From: Heliomarina baculiformis
GTDB lineage: Bacteria; Pseudomonadota; Alphaproteobacteria; Rhodobacterales; Rhodobacteraceae
NCBI RefSeq assembly: GCF_019966545.1
Contig: NZ_JAIMIC010000001.1
Span: forward strand, 124,001-188,000
Reading direction: 5' to 3'
Length of the DNA: 64,000 nucleotides
Shown here: one piece after another, positions 48,540 to 56,948 of the stretch
Layout: each line of letters begins with the position of its first letter
How positions within the stretch are numbered: position 1 is the first letter of the stretch
Made by a program: the position numbers and the translations under genes
The notes under the pieces: generated by a model
The model's database searches: none
The model's input: only the letters and a program-made list of their open reading frames with translations
What the model was told of the DNA's origin: nothing

Positions 48540-49238
48540 ATGTCGGAAGATGACGATATCATTCTCTCGGAACTTGACGACGAAGAGCTTGTCCAACAGA
48601 TGTTCGACGACCTCTACGACGGTCTCAGGGAAGAGATCGAGGAAGGCGTCAACATCCTTCTCGAACGTGGCTGGGCCCCCTACAAGATCCTGACCGAAGC
48701 GCTTGTCGGCGGCATGACAATCGTCGGTGCGGATTTCCGTGACGGTATCCTGTTCGTGCCCGAGGTGCTGCTTGCAGCCAACGCGATGAAGGGCGGGATG
48801 GCGATTCTCAAGCCGCTGCTGGCCGAAACCGGTGCACCGCGCGTCGGCAAGATGGTGATCGGCACGGTCAAGGGCGACATTCACGACATCGGCAAGAACC
48901 TCGTTTCCATGATGATGGAAGGCGCAGGTTTCGAAGTGGTCGATCTGGGCATCAACAACCCGGTCGAAAGCTACCTTGAAGCGCTGGAAAAAGAACAGCC
49001 TGACATCCTCGGCATGTCTGCCCTTTTGACCACCACGATGCCCTATATGAAGGTCGTGATCGATACGCTGGTCGAACAGGGCAAGCGCGACGATTACATC
49101 GTTCTCGTGGGTGGCGCGCCGCTGAACGAAGAATTCGGCAAAGCAATCGGCGCGGACGCCTATTGCCGGGACGCGGCCGTAGCCGTGGAAACCGCCAAGG
49201 ATTTTGTCGGTCGTCGTCACAACCAGATGAACGCCTGA
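48540..49238 (+). CDS. corrinoid (cobalamin-binding) methyltransferase protein, MtbC-like
   Basis: 232 residues. Carries a methyl group on cobalamin between a substrate-specific methyltransferase and a second methyltransferase. Acidic N-terminus, helical cap (about 25-90) and a B12-binding Rossmann domain with the lower-ligand motif DIHDIG (His115 in KGDIHDIGKNLV), then LGINNPVESYLEA, a SALLTTT stretch and VLVGGAPLNEEFG. No methyltransferase gene (MttB/MtgB type) is in the window; a DUF1638 gene, often found with such proteins, lies 0.7 kb downstream. Ends at a strong bidirectional hairpin. Confidence 0.93.
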   Translation: MSEDDDIILSELDDEELVQQMFDDLYDGLREEIEEGVNILLERGWAPYKILTEALVGGMTIVGADFRDGILFVPEVLLAANAMKGGMAILKPLLAETGAPRVGKMVIGTVKGDIHDIGKNLVSMMMEGAGFEVVDLGINNPVESYLEALEKEQPDILGMSALLTTTMPYMKVVIDTLVEQGKRDDYIVLVGGAPLNEEFGKAIGADAYCRDAAVAVETAKDFVGRRHNQMNA

Positions 49239-49244
49239 TCAGGC

Positions 49245-49274
49245 CACAGTGCGGCGCCTCGGCGCCGCACTGTG
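49245..49274. terminator. bidirectional terminator hairpin between convergent genes
   Basis: Perfect 14-base inverted repeat CACAGTGCGGCGCC-TC-GGCGCCGCACTGTG, 6 bases after the corrinoid gene's stop and 8 bases before the end of the minus-strand gene. Very stable stem. T-run absent on the plus side (CTTCAGG). Confidence 0.7.
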
Positions 49275-49282
49275 CTTCAGGT

Positions 49283-49792
49283 CTACCTATTGTTCCGTGG
49301 AATCGCGGTCAGAACCGCGACAAGAACGATGCCGTAAAGCACGTGTCCCGCCAGCGCGACCCATGTGATCCCGGTGAAATTCAGGAACAACGGCAGCCCC
49401 GCAATCGCGGTGATGCCACCGATCGCAAAGACCCAAAGTCCAAAACCATAGATCGCCGCGGGCAAAAACCACCCCCCCGCGCCGCCGGTCAGGCGCTGCC
49501 AGATCGGACGAAAGATAAAGAGCCAGCCAACCGGGTAACCGATCAGGCCGACCAGATAGAAATGCATAAAATAACCGGCAAAATCGCCGCTTGGCAGGCC
49601 AAGGCTGCCCAGCAGGCTTTTCGCCAGCCCATGCGGTGAGAGATTTGCAAAACCAAGCCCGGGGCTGACGATCTGGCCCCAGAAATCAAAAGCCATTGTC
49701 GCCAGCAGCCCGGCGATAAACATCTTGCCAACAGTATCAAGATTTGCAGGCGGCACGCCCGCCGCTGTGCGGGAATAATCTGAATTGGTCAT
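49283..49792 (-). CDS. uncharacterised four-helix membrane protein
   Basis: 169 residues. Four hydrophobic helices (VGKMFIAGLLATMAFDFWGQIV, FYLVGLIGYPVGWLFIFRPIW, WFLPAAIYGFGLWVFAIGGITAIAG, WVALAGHVLYGIVLVAVLTAI). Short polar N-terminus (NSDYSRTAAGVPPANLD), no signal cleavage site. No family named with confidence. Divergent from the DUF1638 gene with a 113-base gap; separated from the corrinoid gene by the hairpin at 49245. Confidence 0.75.
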   Translation of the reverse strand: MTNSDYSRTAAGVPPANLDTVGKMFIAGLLATMAFDFWGQIVSPGLGFANLSPHGLAKSLLGSLGLPSGDFAGYFMHFYLVGLIGYPVGWLFIFRPIWQRLTGGAGGWFLPAAIYGFGLWVFAIGGITAIAGLPLFLNFTGITWVALAGHVLYGIVLVAVLTAIPRNNR

Positions 49793-49905
49793 TGGGTATC
49801 CGACTCTTATCTGTTTTTCTTTGTACGCCTAGCGCCCGATTGAACTGGGACGCAAACCCGCTTCGTGCAAGAAATGCTTCAAGGTTACACGCAAAGGTCA
49901 GCTTT

Positions 49906-50568
49906 ATGTCAAACCAGACCGCCCCCCTGCCCGATGCCGAAAAGCTCACCCATGAAGGCTTTTCAACCGGATCTCAGGGCCGCATTCTGCTGATCGCCTG
50001 CGGCGCTCTTGCACGTGAAATCCTTGCGCTGAAAGAGATGAAAGGCTGGCAGCATATTGACCTCACATGCCTGCCCGCGATCCTGCATAACTCACCCGAA
50101 AAGATAACCGATGCGGTCAGGGCATCGGTAGAAAAGCACCGACCCGTCTACGAGACCATATTTGTCGTTTACGCCGACTGCGGCACGGGTGGCCAGCTTG
50201 AGAAAGCCTGTGCGGACCTTGGCGTGGACATGGTCGCCGGGCCGCACTGCTATTCATTTTTCGAAGGGAACGCGCATTTCGCCCTTCACGATGACGAAAT
50301 CACCGCCTTCTACCTGACCGACTTCCTTGCCCGCCAGTTCGACGCCTTTGTCTGGAAACCGCTCGGGCTGGACCGTCACCCGGAACTCGCCGCCATGTAC
50401 TTTGGCAATTACACCAAGCTGGTCTATCAGGCCCAGACAGACGATCCCGCGCTGACCGCAAAGGCAAAAGACTGCGCGGATCGGCTGGGGCTGGCGTTTG
50501 AAAGGCGGTTCACGGGCTACGGCGATCTGGCGACGACATTGTCACGGTGGATGGATAAGGAACCTTAA
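49906..50568 (+). CDS. DUF1638 domain protein
   Basis: 220 residues from the ATG at 49906; the frame is open to 49744 but overlaps the membrane-protein promoter. DUF1638 features: ILLIACGALAREILAL (about 26-42), LTCLPAILHNSPEKI, VYADCGTGGQLEKACADLG (about 102-120), GPHCYSFFEGN. Conserved cysteines and histidines point to metal or corrinoid association. DUF1638 genes often sit with methylamine-type corrinoid proteins and methyltransferases, as here with the gene at 48540; function not established. Confidence 0.85.
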   Translation: MSNQTAPLPDAEKLTHEGFSTGSQGRILLIACGALAREILALKEMKGWQHIDLTCLPAILHNSPEKITDAVRASVEKHRPVYETIFVVYADCGTGGQLEKACADLGVDMVAGPHCYSFFEGNAHFALHDDEITAFYLTDFLARQFDAFVWKPLGLDRHPELAAMYFGNYTKLVYQAQTDDPALTAKAKDCADRLGLAFERRFTGYGDLATTLSRWMDKEP

Positions 50569-50575
50569 GGCGCCC

Positions 50576-50992
50576 TCAGCCCTGCGCTGCCGCAACCTCA
50601 CGGATACGTTTGATCATGGCGCGCAACCCGTTCGACCTTTGCGCCGAGAGGTGATCGTTCAAACCGAGCCGCGCAAGCTCTCCGCCCGCATCCACGGATG
50701 TCACATCACCCACCGGCAGATCGTTATAGAGCGCCCGCAGAACGGCGATAAGGCCGCGTACGATCATCGCGTCGCTTTCCCCGTCAAAGCGGAACGTGCC
50801 ATCCTCGATCTGCGGGTGCAGCCAGACCTGGCTGGCACAACCGTCGACCTTGGTCGCCGGTACTTTCAGCGCGTCGGGCAGCGGGTCCATCGCCTTGCCC
50901 TTCTCGATGACATAACGATACCGGTCTTCCCAATCCTCGAGAAACTCGAAGTCTTCCACAATTTCCTCAAAGGCAGGGCTGGCCATAGTCAT
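50576..50992 (-). CDS. sufE: sulfur acceptor protein SufE
   Basis: 138 residues; ATG with AAAGGA upstream. Takes persulfide sulfur from SufS and passes it to SufB. Catalytic Cys in VDGCASQVWL (about 52), followed by the conserved RGLIAVLRALYNDLP. Normal length. Encoded about 12 kb from the suf operon, on the same strand, converging on the DUF1638 gene with 7 bases between them. Confidence 0.94.
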   Translation of the reverse strand: MTMASPAFEEIVEDFEFLEDWEDRYRYVIEKGKAMDPLPDALKVPATKVDGCASQVWLHPQIEDGTFRFDGESDAMIVRGLIAVLRALYNDLPVGDVTSVDAGGELARLGLNDHLSAQRSNGLRAMIKRIREVAAAQG

Positions 50993-51119
50993 CGCATCCT
51001 TTCTCGCGCGTCACTGACCTATGCGCTGCCCCGGGGTCTGTCCAGACCTGCCTTGCGGCTTTTCAAGTGGCGCAGGATGCGGTAACCGAAGGAGAATTAC
51101 TTAATAACCGGTCCATCCA

Positions 51120-51605
51120 ATGCGCAAATTCCTGATTTTACTTCTCGCCTCCGGCCTCGTTCTTTCAGCTTGCGGCAACGGGGGCAGACGTGCGGCAAGA
51201 GATGCCGCTATCGCCGGAGCAGGGGGCAACCCTCTCATCCCGACGGAACGTCGCGGCATGTTCTCTAAACCCGAGGAAGTTGACACCAGCGTGTTGATTG
51301 GCAGCATCTCCGAGCTTCGCATCGAGCGCACGCTCTCGGGCGCGATCGTTCACGTCACCGGCGTGGCTGACCGTCAGGGTGCCTATCGCGCCGAACTGCG
51401 CCCCGAGGATCCGGACCTGCTCGCAACAGATGGCGTGCTTAGCTTTGCCTTTCGCGTGCGATACCCCGCAGACCCGACCCCGATCGGCAGCACCGCGACA
51501 CGCACGGTTTACGAGGCTTTCAGCCTCTCTTCCGGCACGTTGCAGAATGTCCGGACCATTCGGGTGACCGGTGCGCGGAACTCGATGCAGGCAAATCGCC
51601 GTTAA
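51120..51605 (+). CDS. lipoprotein
   Basis: 161 residues. Lipoprotein signal FLILLLASGLVLSAC with the lipidated Cys at 18 (lipobox LSAC), then a Gly/Arg-rich linker. The rest is beta-rich (TLSGAIVHVTGVADRQGAYRAEL, GVLSFAFRVRYPADPTPIGS). No family name recognised; likely an envelope protein conserved in Rhodobacteraceae. Convergent with rnd, overlapping it by 4 bases. Confidence 0.85.
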   Translation: MRKFLILLLASGLVLSACGNGGRRAARDAAIAGAGGNPLIPTERRGMFSKPEEVDTSVLIGSISELRIERTLSGAIVHVTGVADRQGAYRAELRPEDPDLLATDGVLSFAFRVRYPADPTPIGSTATRTVYEAFSLSSGTLQNVRTIRVTGARNSMQANRR

Positions 51606-52759
51606 AGCTCGACCGTTTCGACGTTGTTCCCCTTGGCGGCAAGCGCGATCTTGCCGTCACACAGGCGCAGTGCATCAAGACCAAAGACTTCGCTTCTCCA
51701 GCCCGACAGGGCCGGCAGGTCGCGTTCCCCCGCCGCAATTGCATCCAGATCGGCGCTTGACGCGATCAGCTTGGCGGCCACGCCGGAACTTTCCGTCTTG
51801 GATTTCAGCAGTACCCGCAGCAGGTCCGCCAGCGCCGGGTTTACCTGCAGTTTTTCGCGGCTGCGGTCGGGTTTTGGCATCTGGTCCTGCGGACAGTTCA
51901 CGCCCTTTTGCACCGCGGCAAGGATGCCGTCTGCAATCGCGCCGCGGCGCGCCTCGCGCAGCAACAGACGCAGCCCACTCAGATCGGTATGCGCCTTTGG
52001 CTTGGCCGAAGCCAGTTCGACCAGCGCATCATCCTTGAAGACGCGGTTACGTGGCACGTTGTTTTCTTGCGCATATTGCTCGCGGAATGCGGCCAGTTCA
52101 CGCACAACGGCAAGGAACTTTGGCGAATTCGTACGTGTCTTGAGGCGTTTCCAAGCCTCGCGCGGTTCAACCTCATAGGTGCTGGGGTTGGTCAGAATCT
52201 GGATTTCTTCCTCGACCCAACGCTTGCGGTTCGTCTTGTCCAGTTCTGCCGACAGATATTCATAGATCTGGCGCAGGTGGGTGACGTCGGCCAGCGCATA
52301 GGACTTTTGTGCCTCGCTCAGCGGGCGGCGCGACCAGTCAGTAAAACGCGACGACTTGTCCACGGCCCCCCGCGCGATCTTGCGCACAAGCGTCTCATAG
52401 CCAACCTGTTCGCCGAACCCGCAGACCATCGCGGCAACCTGCGTATCGAAAAGCGGTTCGGGAAACACCTGCGCATCGACCCAGAAAATCTCGAGATCCT
52501 GACGGGCGGCGTGGAACACCTTGACCGTGCTAGTATCCCGGAACAGGTCATAAAGCGGTTCAAGCGAGAGTTCTTCGGACAAGGGGTCGACCAGGACCGC
52601 GTTACTTTCATCCGTGCCAGGCATGGCAAGCTGGATCAGGCAGAGCTTGGAGTAATAGGTCCTTTCGCGCAAAAATTCGGTATCGACGGTCACGTAATCA
52701 TGTTCGGCCGCAGCCTTGCAGAAGTTGCTCAAATCTTGCGTCGTCGTGATCGTTTTCAT
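51602..52759 (-). CDS. rnd: ribonuclease D
   Basis: 385 residues from the ATG at 52759; the frame is open to 52801. 3'-5' exonuclease for tRNA maturation. DEDDy motifs: VTVDTEFLRERTYY (D and E, about 23-36), VFHAARQDLEIFW (D, about 82), YALADVTHLRQIY (Y and D, about 150-162). HRDC domain about 205-285 (REAWKRLKTRTNSPKFLAVVRELAAFREQYA) and a second C-terminal helical region. No partial overlap with purN, which lies upstream on the same strand. Confidence 0.95.
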   Translation of the reverse strand: MKTITTTQDLSNFCKAAAEHDYVTVDTEFLRERTYYSKLCLIQLAMPGTDESNAVLVDPLSEELSLEPLYDLFRDTSTVKVFHAARQDLEIFWVDAQVFPEPLFDTQVAAMVCGFGEQVGYETLVRKIARGAVDKSSRFTDWSRRPLSEAQKSYALADVTHLRQIYEYLSAELDKTNRKRWVEEEIQILTNPSTYEVEPREAWKRLKTRTNSPKFLAVVRELAAFREQYAQENNVPRNRVFKDDALVELASAKPKAHTDLSGLRLLLREARRGAIADGILAAVQKGVNCPQDQMPKPDRSREKLQVNPALADLLRVLLKSKTESSGVAAKLIASSADLDAIAAGERDLPALSGWRSEVFGLDALRLCDGKIALAAKGNNVETVEL

Positions 52760-52855
52760 TAGAACCCGGTTTTTTTGCTTTATTTCTTGTCGCTTGCGCA
52801 AACACTAAAAGTGTTATGACAATCTACCGCAATTGAAAAGCGACCATCAGCGGTC

Positions 52856-53464
52856 TTATTCTTCCGTGGTCTCCAGAAAGACCGGTTCACGCGATCCTGC
52901 CGCAAAACGCTTCAGAACTGCAGGATAGAGGCGGTGTTCCTCCTTCAGAACGCGCGCGGCAAGCGTCTCTTCGCTATCGCCCGGCAGAACCGGCACTCGC
53001 GCCTGCCCAAGGATCGGCCCGTCATCCAAGCGCGCCGTCACCTCGTGAACGCTGCAACCATGTTCTTTGTCCCCGGCTTCAAGCGCTCGGCGATGGGTAT
53101 GCAGACCCTTGTACTTGGGCAAAAGCGACGGATGAATGTTCAACATACGCCCGTGGAATTTTGACACGAACCCGTCTGTCAGAACCCGCATGAAACCGGC
53201 AAGACAGACGATATCGGCCTCAGCCTCAAGGATCGGCTTGATCAGTTCGTCCTCGAAAGCCGCCCGATCGCCCGCGAAAGGCCGGTGATCGACAACCGCT
53301 GTCGCGACGCCACGTTCAGACGCTTTGGCCAGCCCGCCAGCCGTCTCTCGATTAGACAGAACAAGGCAGGGCCGCGCCGGATGGTCGCCGCTCATGCTGT
53401 CGAGCAGCGAAACCATATTGGACCCGCCGCCGGAAATCAGGATCGCTACACGCTTGTGACTCAC
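52856..53464 (-). CDS. purN: phosphoribosylglycinamide formyltransferase
   Basis: 202 residues, normal length. Third step of purine synthesis: transfers formyl from 10-formyl-THF to GAR. N-terminal [17 protein letters not shown] (phosphate loop), CLAGFMRVL, catalytic [20 protein letters not shown] (Asn and His), [15 protein letters not shown] (catalytic Asp). The start overlaps the purM stop by 4 bases, so purM-purN form an operon. Confidence 0.96.
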   Translation of the reverse strand: MSHKRVAILISGGGSNMVSLLDSMSGDHPARPCLVLSNRETAGGLAKASERGVATAVVDHRPFAGDRAAFEDELIKPILEAEADIVCLAGFMRVLTDGFVSKFHGRMLNIHPSLLPKYKGLHTHRRALEAGDKEHGCSVHEVTARLDDGPILGQARVPVLPGDSEETLAARVLKEEHRLYPAVLKRFAAGSREPVFLETTEE

Positions 53465-54510
53465 AAAAGCGTCCCGCTGTAGGAAACGGATTCGCCCGGA
53501 ACGACCGTACCGATGCGCGCGACTGTTTCACCGGCCTCGCCCAGCATCGCGGCGATCTCATCAGCCTTGTCGGCAGCAACCGCCACGATCATGCCGATCC
53601 CGCAGTTGAAAGTCTTGAGCATTTCCGATTCAGCCATACCGCCCGTCTCGGCCATCCAGCCAAAAACACCCGGCAGTTTCCAGCTGTCCAGATCGATGGA
53701 AGCGCCCAGCCCCTCGGGCAGAACGCGCGGCAGGTTCTCGGTCAGCCCGCCGCCGGTGATATGCGCAAGCGCATGAACGCCACCGGCCCGCACGGCCTCG
53801 AGCACAGGACGCACGTAAAGCCGCGTTGGCGTCAAGAGAGCAGCGCCCAACGTGCCTTCGGCAAACGGACAATCCGACTCCCAATCCAGACCTGATTGCT
53901 CTACCAGCCGCCGGACCAGCGAGTACCCGTTGGAATGTACCCCGTCGCTGGCCAGCCCCAGCAAGACATCGCCTTCGACAACGCCTGCGGGCAGTTCATG
54001 ACCGCGTTCCATCGCTCCGACAGCAAAACCGGCCAGATCGAAATCGCCCGGCGGGTACATGCCCGGCATCTCGGCAGTTTCGCCACCGATCAGCGCGCAG
54101 CCGGATTTTTCGCAGCCCGTCGCGATACCTTCGATGATGCGGGCCGCCGTATCGGTGTCCAGTTTGCCGGTCGCAAAGTAATCGAGGAAGAACAGCGGCT
54201 CCGCCCCCTGACACACAAGGTCGTTGACGCACATAGCCACGAGGTCGATGCCAACCCCGTCGACGTGGCCCGTGTCGATCGCGATGCGCAGCTTGGTCCC
54301 GACCCCGTCAGTCGCGGCCACAAGGATCGGGTCCTCGTATCCGGCGCCTTTGAGATCGAACAGGGCCCCAAAACCGCCCAGCCCGCTCATCACACCGGAG
54401 CGATTGGTCCGCTTCGCCGCAGGCTTGATCCGCTCGACCAGCGCATTGCCCGCGTCGATATCCACACCTGCATCCGCATAGGTTATGCCGTTCTTTGACT
54501 GGCCGCTCAT
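53461..54510 (-). CDS. purM: phosphoribosylformylglycinamidine cyclo-ligase
   Basis: 349 residues. Makes aminoimidazole ribotide using [25 protein letters not shown] at the N-terminus, [39 protein letters not shown] (ATP and metal region), [52 protein letters not shown] and [11 protein letters not shown]. Typical length and complete. First gene of purM-purN; 286 bases upstream to the tRNA contain no gene. Confidence 0.97.
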   Translation of the reverse strand: MSGQSKNGITYADAGVDIDAGNALVERIKPAAKRTNRSGVMSGLGGFGALFDLKGAGYEDPILVAATDGVGTKLRIAIDTGHVDGVGIDLVAMCVNDLVCQGAEPLFFLDYFATGKLDTDTAARIIEGIATGCEKSGCALIGGETAEMPGMYPPGDFDLAGFAVGAMERGHELPAGVVEGDVLLGLASDGVHSNGYSLVRRLVEQSGLDWESDCPFAEGTLGAALLTPTRLYVRPVLEAVRAGGVHALAHITGGGLTENLPRVLPEGLGASIDLDSWKLPGVFGWMAETGGMAESEMLKTFNCGIGMIVAVAADKADEIAAMLGEAGETVARIGTVVPGESVSYSGTLL

Positions 54511-54796
54511 TCCCGTCCTCCGGTCCGATTGCCGCCCCCCGATAGCGCGGAGCGTTCAAGGAGTCCACGGCCAGAGCGACGTCTCGGCAACAAGGGCGCA
54601 CAGAGGGTTCGGCTCAGCCGTCAGAACAGGCGATCGCGTTAACGCTTTGGCAAGGTTAATGCGGTGCACTAATCCCTGACCAAGGTGCGGTCGGACGATC
54701 AACAGGAAAAAAGGCTGCGCCATCACGATACAATGGGCCGGAATTGCAACCTCGTGCTTGACCGTCCCCGACCGCTTGCGTAGTCAATGCGCAGTC

Positions 54797-54873
54797 GGGC
54801 CTGTAGCTCAATTGGTTAGAGCAGAGCGCTCATAACGCTTTGGTTGCGGGTTCAAGTCCTGCCGGGCCTACCA
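54797..54873 (+). tRNA. tRNA with CAT anticodon, most likely tRNA-Ile2 (lysidine type)
   Basis: 77-base cloverleaf. Acceptor GGGCCTG with CGGGCCT (one G-T and one T-G pair), D-arm GCTCAATTGGTTAGAGC, anticodon stem GAGCG/CGCTT with loop CTCATAA, T-arm GCGGGTTCAAGTCCTGC, encoded CCA. The CTTTGGTT-GCGGGTTCAAGTCC part resembles the minor isoleucine tRNA, whose C34 TilS turns into lysidine to read ATA, more than elongator or initiator methionine tRNA. The isotype cannot be fixed by reading alone. Confidence 0.9.
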
Positions 54874-55112
54874 AATCTCCCGAATAATCGAAAAACAATG
54901 CCGATGAACCGCGCCGGTTTTGATGCCTAATTGGAATGACAGCGTGCCGAACAGCTAAGCCACTACAGCCATAATCCGACGACTCGGCTCTTCCCCCGAC
55001 CAGTCCTCGAAAAATTGAACCGGTCTGCCGCGACACATCACACCCCAAAGATGCAAAACTTTGGAATCTGGTTATGATAGGTTGAAATCCTGTGGGTGGT
55101 GGAGTGGCACAT

Positions 55113-56909
55113 ATGGCGGCTGCGCGGGCGACGTTTGCTGACGAGATCTTTGGAAGACAGCCCTTTCAACGGTCGTCCGAAACCATCGTTTTTGCAGATG
55201 TCGTGGATTCGGTCCGGCTGATCGACAGCGACGAGGAAGGATCGGTTCAGCGCTGGCTCGATTTCGTCGACAGGATCGAGCAGAGCATCGTCCAGACCGG
55301 CATGGGGCGGATTGTCAAACGGTTGGGGGACGGCGTCATGCTGGAATTCGATGACCCGTCAGAAGCGGTGAAAGTCGCGCTGAAAATGCGAATGGACCTC
55401 ACCGAGTTCAACAGACATGCGCCTGAAGGTCAGACCTTTGAAATCCGCATCGGCATGCATGCCGGCGAAGTGCTGCGGGGTCCCGATGCCGATCTCTACG
55501 GGCGGGAGGTCAACATCGCGGCACGCCTCGCGGCGGCGGCAAACCCGGGCGACGTCATGGCCTCGGCGAGTGTACGTGACGCGCTTGCCAGCGACGTGGA
55601 CGCCGAATTCGAGGATTTCGGTCCGGTTTACCTCAAGAACGTGCCCCTGCCCGTCCATGCCTTCCGGGTCCTTGCCCCCAACGAATTCTCCCGTGTCGCG
55701 CCCTTGATGTCACCAGAAGACCTATTACCGACAATCGCCGTGCTGCCGCTGATGGTGCGCAACAGCGACAAGGCTTCGGTCTGGGGAAAGATGCTGGCCG
55801 ATGACTTGATCGCGGCGTTGTCGGGGTCGCACCAGATGAACGTGATCTCACACCTGTCGACCATGACCATCTCGATCGAGAATTACACACTGACCCAGCT
55901 ATCGGAATCGCTGGGTGCGGATTTCCTGCTGTCAGGCTCCTGCGCGGTGGGCGAAAGCCGTCATGTTCTTGACCTTAGCCTGACCCGCGCGCTTTCGAGT
56001 TCGGTTGTCTGGTCCAGTCGCATCGAAGTCGAAGAGACGGAGATCCTGCAAAAGAACGCGATATTCGCCGAAGTCGCCAATGAAATTCATGTCGCGATTC
56101 TCGATCTGGAAATGAAGCGCGCGATGAGCCAGCCGATCCCGACCCTGAGCAGCTACGAAATATTGATGGCATCGGTCGCCCTGATGCACCGGCTGTCACC
56201 TGCGGATTTCAATCGTGCGGGCGATCTGCTGGACGCCCTTATCGAGCGCATTCCACAGCATCCGGTCCCGCTCTCGTGGAAAGCCCGGTGGCATGTTCTG
56301 AAGGTCGTGCAGGGCTGGTCGATCGACCGGTCCGAAGAAGCGCGGCGTGCGCTCAACCATACGCACCGCGCGCTTGATCTGGATCCGACAAACAGCGTGG
56401 CGCTGATCGCCGAGGGGTTTGTGCAAACCAATCTCCTGCACGATCTGGACGAGGCCGAGGAACTCTACGACAGCGCCCTTGAATACACGCCGAACGAACC
56501 AACCGGCCGTGCCCTGCGCGGAACGCTATATGCGTTCAGGGGTGACGGCGCGCGGGCGGTCCGTGACGCCGAACGCGCCCTGCATCTCGCGCCGCGCGAT
56601 CCGCACCGTTTTTTTTTCCAGTCGCTTGCGGGCAGTGCCAGCCTTGTGGCCGAGGATTATCCACGGGCGCTCGAACTCATCAAAAGCTCACTAAGACTCA
56701 ATCGGCTCCACATGTCTTCGCTGCGCATGCTGGCGGTGACCGATTGGCGGCTTGGCAATCACGACGCCGCCCGGGCCACGCTTGATAAAATCCTGCGACT
56801 CGATCCCGGCTTTACGATCAGCAGATGGAGACGCACCACGCCCAGCGCCGACCTGCCCGTTGGTCGGGCCTTTGCCGACACACTGAAAGAAATTGGAGTA
56901 CCTGACTGA
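55113..56909 (+). CDS. class III adenylate cyclase with TolB-like domain and TPR repeats
   Basis: 598 residues from the ATG at 55113 (GGAG 9 bases upstream); in-frame GTG codons at 55092 and 55104 are alternatives. Cyclase domain 22-185: metal Asp29 (IVFADVVDS) and Asp73 (RLGDGVMLEF), adenine-recognising Lys69 and the Asp-containing DLYGREVNIAARLAA with N134 and R138. All catalytic residues present, so cAMP production is likely. Residues 205-310 form the TolB/FlgO-like domain common behind these cyclases (TIAVLPLMVRNSDKASVWGKM, GADFLLSGSC). The C-terminal 270 residues are TPR helices (ARRALNHTHRALDLDPTNSV, AEELYDSALEYTPNEP, RDAERALHLAPRDPH). No membrane segment. Begins a three-gene set. Confidence 0.9.
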   Translation: MAAARATFADEIFGRQPFQRSSETIVFADVVDSVRLIDSDEEGSVQRWLDFVDRIEQSIVQTGMGRIVKRLGDGVMLEFDDPSEAVKVALKMRMDLTEFNRHAPEGQTFEIRIGMHAGEVLRGPDADLYGREVNIAARLAAAANPGDVMASASVRDALASDVDAEFEDFGPVYLKNVPLPVHAFRVLAPNEFSRVAPLMSPEDLLPTIAVLPLMVRNSDKASVWGKMLADDLIAALSGSHQMNVISHLSTMTISIENYTLTQLSESLGADFLLSGSCAVGESRHVLDLSLTRALSSSVVWSSRIEVEETEILQKNAIFAEVANEIHVAILDLEMKRAMSQPIPTLSSYEILMASVALMHRLSPADFNRAGDLLDALIERIPQHPVPLSWKARWHVLKVVQGWSIDRSEEARRALNHTHRALDLDPTNSVALIAEGFVQTNLLHDLDEAEELYDSALEYTPNEPTGRALRGTLYAFRGDGARAVRDAERALHLAPRDPHRFFFQSLAGSASLVAEDYPRALELIKSSLRLNRLHMSSLRMLAVTDWRLGNHDAARATLDKILRLDPGFTISRWRRTTPSADLPVGRAFADTLKEIGVPD

Positions 56910-56948
56910 AGTTTATTTGAAACGACTATATTTTTGGGAGGAATAGAC

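Noticed and set aside
54797-54873. Reading the CAT tRNA as initiator or elongator methionine
   Set aside because: The anticodon arm and variable region resemble the minor isoleucine tRNA better. Kept as most likely tRNA-Ile2, but only identity-element analysis would settle it.
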